Source of the DNA: DATGWF01 sp035299585
GTDB lineage: Bacteria > Actinomycetota > Actinomycetes > Actinomycetales > Microbacteriaceae
Direction of reading: 5' to 3'
DNA length: 55,964 bases
Assembly (NCBI GenBank): GCA_035299585.1
Contig: DATGWF010000016.1
Span: 1 to 55,964 of the forward strand
In this document: positions 34,557 to 42,201 of the stretch, in pieces
Numbering within the stretch: position 1 is the stretch's first letter
Layout of the letters: the number at the start of each line of letters is the position of its first letter
Notes under the pieces: model-generated
What the model was told of the DNA's origin: nothing
What the model saw: the letters and a program-made list of their open reading frames with translations, nothing else
Databases searched by the model: none
Made by a program: the position numbers and the translations under genes

Positions 34557-35371
34557 GCGAGGCCGAGCAACCGACGTGTGCACGCCACCCCGAACGGGAG
34601 GCGTACGTCCGATGCCAGCGATGTGAGCGGCGAGTTTGTCCCGAGTGTCAAATTCCTGCAGCCGTCGGCGTAGTGTGCCCCGACTGCATGAGGCAGGAGC
34701 GGCAAGAAGCACCCCCTCGAACCAAGCGTTCGTTGCGCGCGCGAACGGCGCCGGCAACGTCCGGCATCATCGTGACGTGTGTCGTGGTGTATCTCGCACA
34801 ACTCATTCCCGGACTGAACATCACGGCAGAGCTGCTCTATGCCGGTGCCTACTCGTTCCCCGGCACGCTGGAGCCGTGGCGCATGCTCACCAGCGCGTTT
34901 GCCCACTCAACGGGATCGGTGCTCCACATCCTGCTCAACATGTACACGCTGTGGATATTCGGTCGAATCCTGGAGCCGTTCCTGGGGACGGGCAGATTCG
35001 TCGCACTCTATGTGTTGAGCGCGTGGGCTGGGTCCGTCGGCGTGCTCTGGTGGGCATCCCCATTGACTCCCGTGATTGGCGCATCGGGCGCCGTTTTTGG
35101 GGTGATCGGTGCCTACATCATGGTTCAGCGCACGCTGGGCGGCTCATCAACCCAGCTCTACATTCTCCTGGCAATCAACCTTGTTATCGGATTCATCCCG
35201 GGAATGGCTATCGCTTGGGAATCGCACGTCGGCGGACTTATTGTCGGCGTTGCCGTCGGCTGGCTCTATGTCCGGACCCGACGTACGACGCAACAACGGT
35301 CCCAACTTTTGGGGCTCCTGGGAATTGCGGTACTCCTCGTACTGCTGAGCGCGCGCTTCTTTCTGGCTTAG
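34553..35371 (+). CDS. Rhomboid-family intramembrane serine protease with N-terminal zinc finger
   Basis: A 272-residue membrane protease. Residues 8-45 carry a B-box-like zinc-binding set (CARHPE, CQRCERRVCPEC, CPDC). The rhomboid domain has six or seven helices; catalytic serine is in VIGASGAVFG near residue 180 and the partner histidine in ESHVGGLIVG near 225; HILLNMYTLWIFG is the conserved HxxxN-type stretch. It cleaves membrane-embedded substrates, unknown here. Translationally coupled to ppiA; stop interlocks with crgA stop (TTAG). Confidence 0.93.
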   Translation: MSEAEQPTCARHPEREAYVRCQRCERRVCPECQIPAAVGVVCPDCMRQERQEAPPRTKRSLRARTAPATSGIIVTCVVVYLAQLIPGLNITAELLYAGAYSFPGTLEPWRMLTSAFAHSTGSVLHILLNMYTLWIFGRILEPFLGTGRFVALYVLSAWAGSVGVLWWASPLTPVIGASGAVFGVIGAYIMVQRTLGGSSTQLYILLAINLVIGFIPGMAIAWESHVGGLIVGVAVGWLYVRTRRTTQQRSQLLGLLGIAVLLVLLSARFFLA

Positions 35372-35607
35372 CGCCAGCGAGTGGTCATGAGGAAACCGAT
35401 GAAGGCGATACCGAACCCGATCAGGATGTTCCACTGCTTGAGCGCCGCAATCGGAAGCAATCCAACACTGATGTAGTAGACGAGAATCCAGACCAAACCG
35501 AGCAGCATGAACCCGAACATGACGGGCTTGAACCACACCGGGTTCGGTGCGTCCGAAGCGGGGGTTTCGACGGCGGTTTCCTTGGGGGCCTTCTGAGCTC
35601 GTGCCAT
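35368..35607 (-). CDS. crgA: Cell division protein CrgA
   Basis: A 79-residue protein with an Ala/Glu-rich cytoplasmic start and two membrane helices; NPVWFKPVMFGFMLLG and the ending FGIAFIGFLMTTRWR are the CrgA hallmarks. CrgA coordinates the divisome and wall synthesis through FtsZ, FtsI and PbpA contacts in actinobacteria. ATG 35607 has TACACT seven bases upstream, leaderless spacing. Divergent from the sortase gene; near the trpG-pknB-pbpA group as in other actinobacteria. Confidence 0.95.
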   Translation of the reverse strand: MARAQKAPKETAVETPASDAPNPVWFKPVMFGFMLLGLVWILVYYISVGLLPIAALKQWNILIGFGIAFIGFLMTTRWR

Positions 35608-35614
35608 GCCCCCA

Positions 35615-35620
35615 AGTGTA
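35615..35620 (-). promoter_or_regulatory. -10 element of leaderless crgA
   Basis: TACACT on the minus strand, seven bases before ATG 35607. Confidence 0.5.
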
Positions 35621-35671
35621 GCGGCGCTCGCCCCGCGGCGGGAATTCGGCCGCTATACAGCTTTCTCGCCA

Positions 35672-35677
35672 TACACT
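35672..35677 (+). promoter_or_regulatory. -10 element of leaderless sortase gene
   Basis: TACACT, seven bases before GTG 35685. Same hexamer and spacing as for divergent crgA. Confidence 0.5.
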
Positions 35678-35684
35678 GGCGAAT

Positions 35685-36464
35685 GTGACTGCTCCACTTC
35701 GCCCCCGCCAATCAGGCTTCAGTGTGATTGGAGCGCTCGGCGAATTGCTGCTGACAGCTGGCGTGGTCGTACTGCTCTTTCTCGCCTGGCAGCTGTGGTG
35801 GAATGACGCCATTCTGGCCCAGTCGCAGTCGTCGGCGGCCGCCGACGTGAGTTCCGAATGGATGGCCGCTGCGACGCCGACTCCGGGGACGGCAAGCGAA
35901 ACGCCGACTCCGGCGGGTCCCGGCCCCGTGGACTATGGCCAACCGATCACCCTCGAGAGCGTTCCGGCCGAAGGCACGGCATTCGGCATCATGTACGTCC
36001 CCCGATTCGGACAGAACACGCAACGGCAAATTGCCCAGGGCGTCGGGACCGACGTGCTCAACAGCACCAGGCTTGGGGTAGGCCACTACATGGATAGCGC
36101 GCTTCCGGGCGAGCCTGGAAACTTCGCAATCGCCGCCCACCGCAGTGCCTACGGCGGTGGGATGCACCTCATCAATGAGCTGCAAGTTGGAGATCCGATC
36201 TATATCCAGACCAAGGATGGCTGGTACACGTACCGGTTCCGGAACTTTGAGTACGTCCGCGCGAGCGCCGTGGCGGTCGTCAGTGCGGTTCCACAGAATC
36301 GTGGGACCGACACCGGCCAGCGACTCATCACGCTGACCACCTGCAACCCGCTGTATTCGACATCGGAGCGCATCGTTGCCTACGGCGTGTTCGACACCTG
36401 GCAACCCAATTCGGCGGGACCGCCCGCCGAAATCGCCGCGGACGTCGCCGGATGGAAGAAGTAG
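35685..36464 (+). CDS. Class E sortase
   Basis: A 259-residue membrane-anchored transpeptidase that links surface proteins to the wall. One N-terminal helix (LLLTAGVVVLLFLAWQLWW), a Ser/Thr/Pro-rich linker, then the sortase barrel with catalytic His152 (AAHRSAYG), Cys220 (TLTTCNP) and Arg229 (SERIVAYG). Class E enzymes prefer LAxTG; a protein with LAHTG is encoded at 30.6 kb. The start GTG 35685 fits a leaderless mRNA. A small membrane protein and trpG follow in the same direction, as in other actinobacteria. Confidence 0.92.
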   Translation: MTAPLRPRQSGFSVIGALGELLLTAGVVVLLFLAWQLWWNDAILAQSQSSAAADVSSEWMAAATPTPGTASETPTPAGPGPVDYGQPITLESVPAEGTAFGIMYVPRFGQNTQRQIAQGVGTDVLNSTRLGVGHYMDSALPGEPGNFAIAAHRSAYGGGMHLINELQVGDPIYIQTKDGWYTYRFRNFEYVRASAVAVVSAVPQNRGTDTGQRLITLTTCNPLYSTSERIVAYGVFDTWQPNSAGPPAEIAADVAGWKK

Positions 36465-36476
36465 GGGGGATAGCCG

Positions 36477-36650
36477 ATGTACGCAGCGCTCTGGAACATT
36501 CTGCCCGGTCCAATTTGGCTCCGAATCATCATTGTGGCGATCCTCGCCGTCGCCGCAGTTGCCGCACTCTTCACCTGGGTGTTCCCCTGGTTTGACGGAA
36601 TCGTGAACCCGCAGCAATCGACGCTCGGTATCTCTCAGGTGATTCGATGA
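36477..36650 (+). CDS. Short single-helix membrane protein
   Basis: A 57-residue frame between the sortase and the amidotransferase gene: MYAALWNILPGPIWLRIIII with a continuous membrane helix (about 14-38, IIIVAILAVAAVAALFTWVF) and a polar tail ending GISQVIR. GGGGGGA lies six bases before ATG 36477 and the end overlaps the next start by four bases (ATGA). Position and coupling make it credible; similar short proteins sit beside srtE/trpG in other actinobacteria. Function unknown. Confidence 0.7.
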   Translation: MYAALWNILPGPIWLRIIIVAILAVAAVAALFTWVFPWFDGIVNPQQSTLGISQVIR

Positions 36651-37279
36651 AGGTACTCGTTGTCGACAACTACGACAGCTTCGTCTACACGCTGAACGGG
36701 TACCTGAACGAAATCGGCGCTGAGACCACGGTGGTTCGGAACGATTCCTTCCCGGCAAACGAGGCCGAGCAGGTCATTTCCGCCTATGACGCGGTGCTCG
36801 TTTCACCCGGCCCGGGTACGCCAGCCGCCGCCGGGGTATCAATCCCCGTGATTCGCGCCGCACACGAACTACAGCTCCCGATGCTCGGCGTCTGTCTCGG
36901 GCATCAAGCGCTCGCTGAAGCCTTCGGTGCGACGGTCAGTCATGCGGAAGAGCTCATGCACGGCAAGACTTCGCTCGTGCAGCATCTCGGAGACCCCTTG
37001 TTTCAAGAGGTGCCGAATCCGTTCACGGCAACCCGGTATCACTCGCTCGCGGTCGTCTCACACACCGTTCCCGACGCACTCGAGGTGACCGCCCAAACCG
37101 AGGGCGGAGTGATTATGGGCCTGAGGCACCGATCCGCTCCGCTCGTCGGTGTCCAGTTCCATCCCGAATCGGTTCTGACCGAGGGCGGGTATCGGATGTT
37201 GGGGAACTGGCTGGAATCCGCGGGCCTTGCGGGAGCGCGCGAGCGTTCCCGGAGCCTCAATCCCTTGATGGCGTCTTAG
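36647..37279 (+). CDS. Glutamine amidotransferase, anthranilate/aminodeoxychorismate synthase component II
   Basis: A 210-residue class I amidotransferase supplying ammonia to a chorismate-using partner. Features: VVDNYDSFVYTLNGYL, the nucleophile in GVCLGHQALAEAFG near residue 83, and the catalytic His/Glu in VQFHPESVLTEGG near 170. TrpG and PabA cannot be separated; the partner is not in this window. The gene sits by pknB in most actinobacteria without being tied to tryptophan genes. Its stop interlocks with the pknB stop (TTAG). Confidence 0.9.
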   Translation: MKVLVVDNYDSFVYTLNGYLNEIGAETTVVRNDSFPANEAEQVISAYDAVLVSPGPGTPAAAGVSIPVIRAAHELQLPMLGVCLGHQALAEAFGATVSHAEELMHGKTSLVQHLGDPLFQEVPNPFTATRYHSLAVVSHTVPDALEVTAQTEGGVIMGLRHRSAPLVGVQFHPESVLTEGGYRMLGNWLESAGLAGARERSRSLNPLMAS

Positions 37280-38976
37280 CCCGCGCAGAAACTCAGTTTG
37301 ATGGCGCTTCCCTGCGGGACGTCTCCCGGACCCACGGACTGCGCGATAACCGGGTTTCCGCTCGACAGCTTGCACGAGCGGACAGGATCCGGCTGGACCT
37401 GGAGCCGATAGTCGCTACTGCCAAGAAGAGCCGAAGCATCGCTCAGTGACGTACCGATCACGCTGGGAACGCTCACTTTTCCGGTCGAAACCTGAATGGC
37501 GACCGCCGACCCCCGGGGAACCTCGGCTCCCGAGGTGGGGTTCGAACCTACGACAATTCCGGCTGGCGCGGAACCCGAACCCACCTTGGTTTCCTCACCG
37601 ACGGCGAAGCCGGCTGCGACAAGTGCCGCTTTTGCGGCGTCAACCGTGAGTTGTCGAACGTCCGGTACCGCGATGAGGGTCTTTCCAGACGAGATGTACA
37701 GGGAGACACGTTGACCTTCCGCAACAATCTCGCCCGCCTGGGGGTCGGTGCGGATTGCGTTGCCCGCAGCGATGGTGTCGTCAGGAATTTGGACGACGAG
37801 CGCAGTGAGATCGAGCTTGCTTAGCGCTGCGGTCGCATCGGAGCTCGACAAATTGGCGACGTCTGGAATGCGTCGTTCCGCGGACGGGATTGCCGCGTTC
37901 GGTGCCAAGCTGACCGCCCAGAGCAGGACCGCACCGACGAGGGCGAAAATCAACGTTCCGCCCGCCCAGAGCCACATCGCCGCTGGCCGGCGAGACTCAG
38001 TTGGCAGCGACGCATCCTCGACGAGGTGTCGAAGTTCTAGTTCCTCCTCGGTCAACTCGGTGACCGCAAACTGCTCCAAGAGCGGTTCCGAGAGTTGAGG
38101 CTCGAATGCCCTGGCATCGTCGTTGTGCAGTGCCGCCTCGAGTGCGTTCGAAAAGTCAGACGCGCTTTGGAACCGCTCGATCGGGTTCTTGTGAAGCGCT
38201 CGCGCCACAACGTCGTCGATACCCTGGGGAATCCCTGGAACGAGGGAGCTCACTGCGACAGGAATCTCCGAAACGTGTTGATAGGCAATGTGGACGGGTG
38301 TCCCGCCTTGGAAAGGCGGGCGCCCGGTCAGCATTTCGAACACTACGATTCCGGCGGCGTAAATGTCGCTGCGTTCGTTGACCCGCTCGCCTCGAGCTTG
38401 TTCGGGCGAAAAATAGGCTGCCGTTCCGAGAATCGCGGTCGTTTGGGCGACGGAGTCGCTGACCTCATCGATGGATCGGGCAATGCCAAAGTCCATCACC
38501 TTCACACCGCCGCCGGGCGTCACCATGATGTTCCCCGGCTTGACGTCGCGGTGGACGAGCCCGGAGCGATGCGCATACTCGAGGGCTGCCAAGAGATCAA
38601 CGGCGATGGCTACCGCGCGTTCAGCTGTCAGTTGTCCCCTCGAAATGACCGAGCTCAGGAGCTCACCTTCGACCAACTCCATGGCGATGAACGGCCACAC
38701 TGCCCCGTCTTCTCGGGAATCGTGACTTTCTCCGGCGTCAAAGACGCGAACCACATTCGGGTGCGTGAGGCGCGCTGCCGCCTGCGCCTCCTGGCGAAAC
38801 CGGATTCGAAACGGTGGCTGCCGAGCCAAATCTGAGTGCAGCAACTTCAGCGCGACATCGCGATTGAGACGCAAGTCCCGGGCGCGATACACCGTCGCCA
38901 TGCCCCCCCGACCAAGTTCTTGGTCAAGTCGGTACCGCTCGGCAATGACCTCGCCAACCTCGGCTCGTGCACCCAT
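37276..38976 (-). CDS. pknB: PASTA-domain Ser/Thr protein kinase PknB
   Basis: A 566-residue membrane kinase. Cytoplasmic kinase domain (about 12-270): GRGGMATVYRARD, catalytic VHRDVKPGNIMV and DFGIARS. A juxtamembrane linker precedes one membrane helix (AMWLWAGGTLIFALVGAVLLW near 335), followed by three PASTA repeats outside (IPDVANLSS; VPDVRQLTV; VPSVIGTSL), the last with a Cys pair (SCKLS, SFCAG). PASTA repeats sense muropeptides or lipid II; targets include wall and division proteins. ATG 38976 has GGAGG seven bases upstream. 82 bases after the other kinase gene. Confidence 0.95.
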   Translation of the reverse strand: MGARAEVGEVIAERYRLDQELGRGGMATVYRARDLRLNRDVALKLLHSDLARQPPFRIRFRQEAQAAARLTHPNVVRVFDAGESHDSREDGAVWPFIAMELVEGELLSSVISRGQLTAERAVAIAVDLLAALEYAHRSGLVHRDVKPGNIMVTPGGGVKVMDFGIARSIDEVSDSVAQTTAILGTAAYFSPEQARGERVNERSDIYAAGIVVFEMLTGRPPFQGGTPVHIAYQHVSEIPVAVSSLVPGIPQGIDDVVARALHKNPIERFQSASDFSNALEAALHNDDARAFEPQLSEPLLEQFAVTELTEEELELRHLVEDASLPTESRRPAAMWLWAGGTLIFALVGAVLLWAVSLAPNAAIPSAERRIPDVANLSSSDATAALSKLDLTALVVQIPDDTIAAGNAIRTDPQAGEIVAEGQRVSLYISSGKTLIAVPDVRQLTVDAAKAALVAAGFAVGEETKVGSGSAPAGIVVGSNPTSGAEVPRGSAVAIQVSTGKVSVPSVIGTSLSDASALLGSSDYRLQVQPDPVRSCKLSSGNPVIAQSVGPGDVPQGSAIKLSFCAG

Positions 38977-39058
38977 GGATGACCTCCGACACGAGCTTAC
39001 TCGCCCTGAAGCGGAGTGATTCGGACCGGCGAGATCCGGGCTACACGGGCAGCATGCG

Positions 39059-40750
39059 TTACTGGACTGTGCCGTTCGTACTACTCGACCAAGGCGACGT
39101 CAGTTCGTCACAGGTGTAGTTGAATCGCACCGCAAACGTTCCTCCAGCATTTGAACCGACGCGGATGATGGCGTTGGTCGTACCTGGTCCGAAGGACGAA
39201 CTGTTCGGGACACTCGCCGATCCCGTGACGTCGAGCGTGTACGACTTGAGGGTGAGGCCAGCTGGGCAGCTCTGCGCGCCCCAATCGACACGCACATCCG
39301 TATTCGGCGCGGGCGTGGTGGTCGAGAGGATTGGCGGGTTTGCCGGCGCGGACAGCTCGAGAATCTTGCCGTAGTAGGTCAGAGTGACTTCGGTTCCGAA
39401 AGCCAGTGCGCCCTCGGGCGTGACGTCGTAGACCGTGTTGAGTTGAGCTGCCGAGGTGGCGAGCTTGCCACCCTCAACCTTCTTGGCGACGAGCTTCAGG
39501 TCGACGAGCTTCTTTGCTGCTTCATCGACATTCATTCCAGCCAGGTCGGCCTTCGTGACCATGACGGTGTTGGGAGAGGGAGTGGCGGACGCGCTCGGTG
39601 TCTTGCTCGGAGTTTTCGTGGGCGTGGACACCGTCGATGAAGGGCCTGCACTGCCGCCGCTATTCGCTCCGACAACCGCCCAGATTGTGCCGGTGGCAAT
39701 CAGAATAACGAGTGCTGCAAGCGCGATGAGCGGCCAGGTCAATGGGTTGCGCTTGCTCTCTTCGCGCACCTCAGCGCGTGATGTGGGCGCGGTCGGAGTG
39801 GCACCGGCCTGCATCGGCAAGACGGTCGTCGCGGCATCATCTCCCGCCGCCACTGGGAACACCGTGGTGGCTTGGGTCGGCGTCGCACCCCCAGAGAGCA
39901 CCGTCGGAACCGCCAGGGCAGCCGCCGCGACATCGCCGCGACGGAGCGCCTTCGCGGCCGTAGCGAGCGCTTGAGCTGAGCTCGGCCGATTCGCCGGGTT
40001 CTTCGCGATGCACGTGCTTACGAGGTTGCGGATGGGCTCGGAGATCGAATCCGGAAGGTCCGGTGGGGTGTCGTTGATCTGGGCCATGGCAATTGCCACT
40101 TGCGATTCGCCACTAAACGGGCGCTTCCCGGCGAGAGCCTCGTACGCCACAATGCCAATTGAGTAGATGTCGGTCGCGGCCGAAGCGGCTTGACCACTCG
40201 CCTGCTCCGGCGACAAATACTGCACGGTACCCATGACCTGACCAGTTGCCGTCAGGGGAACTTGATCCGCGATACGCGCGATACCGAAATCGGTGATTTT
40301 GACTCGCCCGTCGGGGGTGATGAGGAGATTGCCGGGTTTGATGTCGCGATGGACGAGTCCCGCTTGATGCGCCGCGTAGAGTGCGGCCGCGGTTTGCGCA
40401 ATGATGTCGAGAACGCGATCCGGGTCGAGGGATTTCTCCCGCTCCAGGATGGTCGAGAGCGCCTCCCCGGGGACGAGTTCCATGACGAGGTAGGCGCTTC
40501 CGTCCTCTTCGCCGTAGTCATAGACGTTCGCGATTCCCTCGTGGTTTACGAGAGCGGCATGCCGAGCTTCGGCCCGAAATCGCTCGAGGAAGCCGGGATC
40601 GCCAAGGTACTCGTCCTTGAGGATCTTGATCGCGACCTGCCGGCCGATGATGAGGTCGGTTGCTTGCCACACCTCGCCCATGCCGCCGATGGCGATCCGC
40701 GACTGTAGCTCGTATCGCCCACCGAAGGTGATTCCTGCGCTTGGCCTCAT
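39059..40750 (-). CDS. Second membrane Ser/Thr protein kinase with one PASTA-like and one further extracellular domain
   Basis: A 563-residue kinase in the pknA position. Kinase motifs: IGGMGEVWQATD, VHRDIKPGNLLI, DFGIARI. A membrane helix (WPLIALAALVILIATGTIWAVV near 345) and a Ser/Thr/Pro linker follow. Outside: a PASTA-like region (DLAGMNVDEAAKKLVDLKLV) and a C-terminal beta-sandwich-like domain with two Cys (QSCPAG, NYTCDE). Mycobacterial PknA lacks these domains. Start ATG 40750 overlaps the stop of the penicillin-binding protein (ATGA). Confidence 0.92.
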   Translation of the reverse strand: MRPSAGITFGGRYELQSRIAIGGMGEVWQATDLIIGRQVAIKILKDEYLGDPGFLERFRAEARHAALVNHEGIANVYDYGEEDGSAYLVMELVPGEALSTILEREKSLDPDRVLDIIAQTAAALYAAHQAGLVHRDIKPGNLLITPDGRVKITDFGIARIADQVPLTATGQVMGTVQYLSPEQASGQAASAATDIYSIGIVAYEALAGKRPFSGESQVAIAMAQINDTPPDLPDSISEPIRNLVSTCIAKNPANRPSSAQALATAAKALRRGDVAAAALAVPTVLSGGATPTQATTVFPVAAGDDAATTVLPMQAGATPTAPTSRAEVREESKRNPLTWPLIALAALVILIATGTIWAVVGANSGGSAGPSSTVSTPTKTPSKTPSASATPSPNTVMVTKADLAGMNVDEAAKKLVDLKLVAKKVEGGKLATSAAQLNTVYDVTPEGALAFGTEVTLTYYGKILELSAPANPPILSTTTPAPNTDVRVDWGAQSCPAGLTLKSYTLDVTGSASVPNSSSFGPGTTNAIIRVGSNAGGTFAVRFNYTCDELTSPWSSSTNGTVQ

Positions 40751-42201
40751 TTATTCAGCACCGCCTCTAGTACGTTCTTTGCAATGGGCGCGGCAATTAG
40801 GTTGCCGTACCCAGTCTGGCCTAAACCGCCTCCGTTTTCGATGAGAACGGTGACAGCGAACCGGGGAGCATCGGCCGGAGCGAATCCGGTGAACCACAGT
40901 GTGTAGGGATCGGAGGGCCCATTCTGAGCGGTTCCGGTCTTTCCCGCGACAGCGACGCCAGGGATGCGCGCGTTGCTCGCGGCCCCGGAGTTCACGCCGT
41001 TCGTCATCATGGCGGTCATGGTCGCCGCGGTCTGCGAGCTGATTGCTCGACGCAATTCCGTTGGCGAAAACGAGGCGATCTGCGATAAATCGGCACGAGC
41101 GACGCTGTCCACGACGGTGGGCTTCATGAGCAACCCCCCATTGGCAATTGCGGCGGACACCATGGCGATTTGCAGCGGTGTGGCACGCACGTCGAACTGC
41201 CCAAAGGCACTCATCATGGTCTGCGCGTCGTCGAGAACCCGCGGGTAGACGCTGACCGCAGACTCCATGGGCACGGCCACGCTGCTGTTGAAGCCGAACT
41301 TTTCCGCCTGCTCGCGGATGGCCTTCGCGCCCAATTGCAAGCCCAGCTCGGCAAACGGAATGTTGCAGCTCAGTCGCAGGGCAGTCGCAATGGTCACCGT
41401 AGCCCCGCCGCCGCACGTGCCGCCCTCGGTGTTCCGTATCTCCGTCGACGTTCCCGGGAGGATGAGACTCGATGGGTTTGGGAACTCGCTGTCCGGATTG
41501 AAGCGGCCCGATTCGAGTGCCGCCGCGACGACGACAAGCTTGAACACCGAACCCGGGGGGTTGGTGTTCCCGGCGATGGCGCGGTTTGACAGTGGTTGCG
41601 TTGGCTCGATAACGAGCCGCTGATAGATGGCCTCGACCGCGGACTGGTCGTGAGACGCGAGCGCGTTCGGGTCAAACCCGGGCTTTGACACCATCGCCAC
41701 AATGCGACCCGTCGCCGGTTCGGTCACAATGACCGCGCCTTGCAGGTCTCCGAGCGCATCCCAAGCGGCCTGCTGAGCAATCGGGTCAATAGTCGTCTCG
41801 ACCGAGGCGCCCTTGGGGGGTTGGCCGGTAACAAGAGACTGCAGCTTCTCGAGGAACTGGTCGCTCGACGTGCCGCCGAGGTACGCATCGAGCGCGCCTT
41901 CGAGCCCGGTTGCCTGGCCGAGTATTGGGAAATACCCGGTCACGGCCGAGTAGAGGTCTCCGGCTGGATAGACCCGTTGCCAGCGGTAGTCGTCCTTCAC
42001 GGCGACGGATTCGGCGATGGGGGTGCCTGCAACGAGAATCGGTCCGCGCTGCACGTTGTAGCTGTCGAACCGGGTTCGAGTATTGCGCGCATCCGCTTCA
42101 AGCTGTGGGGCGTGAATGAGCTGAATGAGTGTCGAAGACACGAGGAGCGCCAAAAACATGCCGAGTACGAGACTCGAGAGTCGCTTGAGTTCACGGTTCA
42201 T
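40747..42201 (-). CDS. pbpA: Penicillin-binding protein 2 (transpeptidase PbpA)
   Basis: A 484-residue class B PBP that crosslinks peptidoglycan. One N-terminal helix (LGMFLALLVSSTLIQLI), a dimerisation domain, then the transpeptidase with SxxK in PGSVFKL near residue 220, SxN in LSCN and KTGT in VAGKTGTAQNG near 425. Rv0016c-type protein paired with RodA encoded just upstream; both genes overlap by four bases. Confidence 0.94.
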   Translation of the reverse strand: MNRELKRLSSLVLGMFLALLVSSTLIQLIHAPQLEADARNTRTRFDSYNVQRGPILVAGTPIAESVAVKDDYRWQRVYPAGDLYSAVTGYFPILGQATGLEGALDAYLGGTSSDQFLEKLQSLVTGQPPKGASVETTIDPIAQQAAWDALGDLQGAVIVTEPATGRIVAMVSKPGFDPNALASHDQSAVEAIYQRLVIEPTQPLSNRAIAGNTNPPGSVFKLVVVAAALESGRFNPDSEFPNPSSLILPGTSTEIRNTEGGTCGGGATVTIATALRLSCNIPFAELGLQLGAKAIREQAEKFGFNSSVAVPMESAVSVYPRVLDDAQTMMSAFGQFDVRATPLQIAMVSAAIANGGLLMKPTVVDSVARADLSQIASFSPTELRRAISSQTAATMTAMMTNGVNSGAASNARIPGVAVAGKTGTAQNGPSDPYTLWFTGFAPADAPRFAVTVLIENGGGLGQTGYGNLIAAPIAKNVLEAVLNK

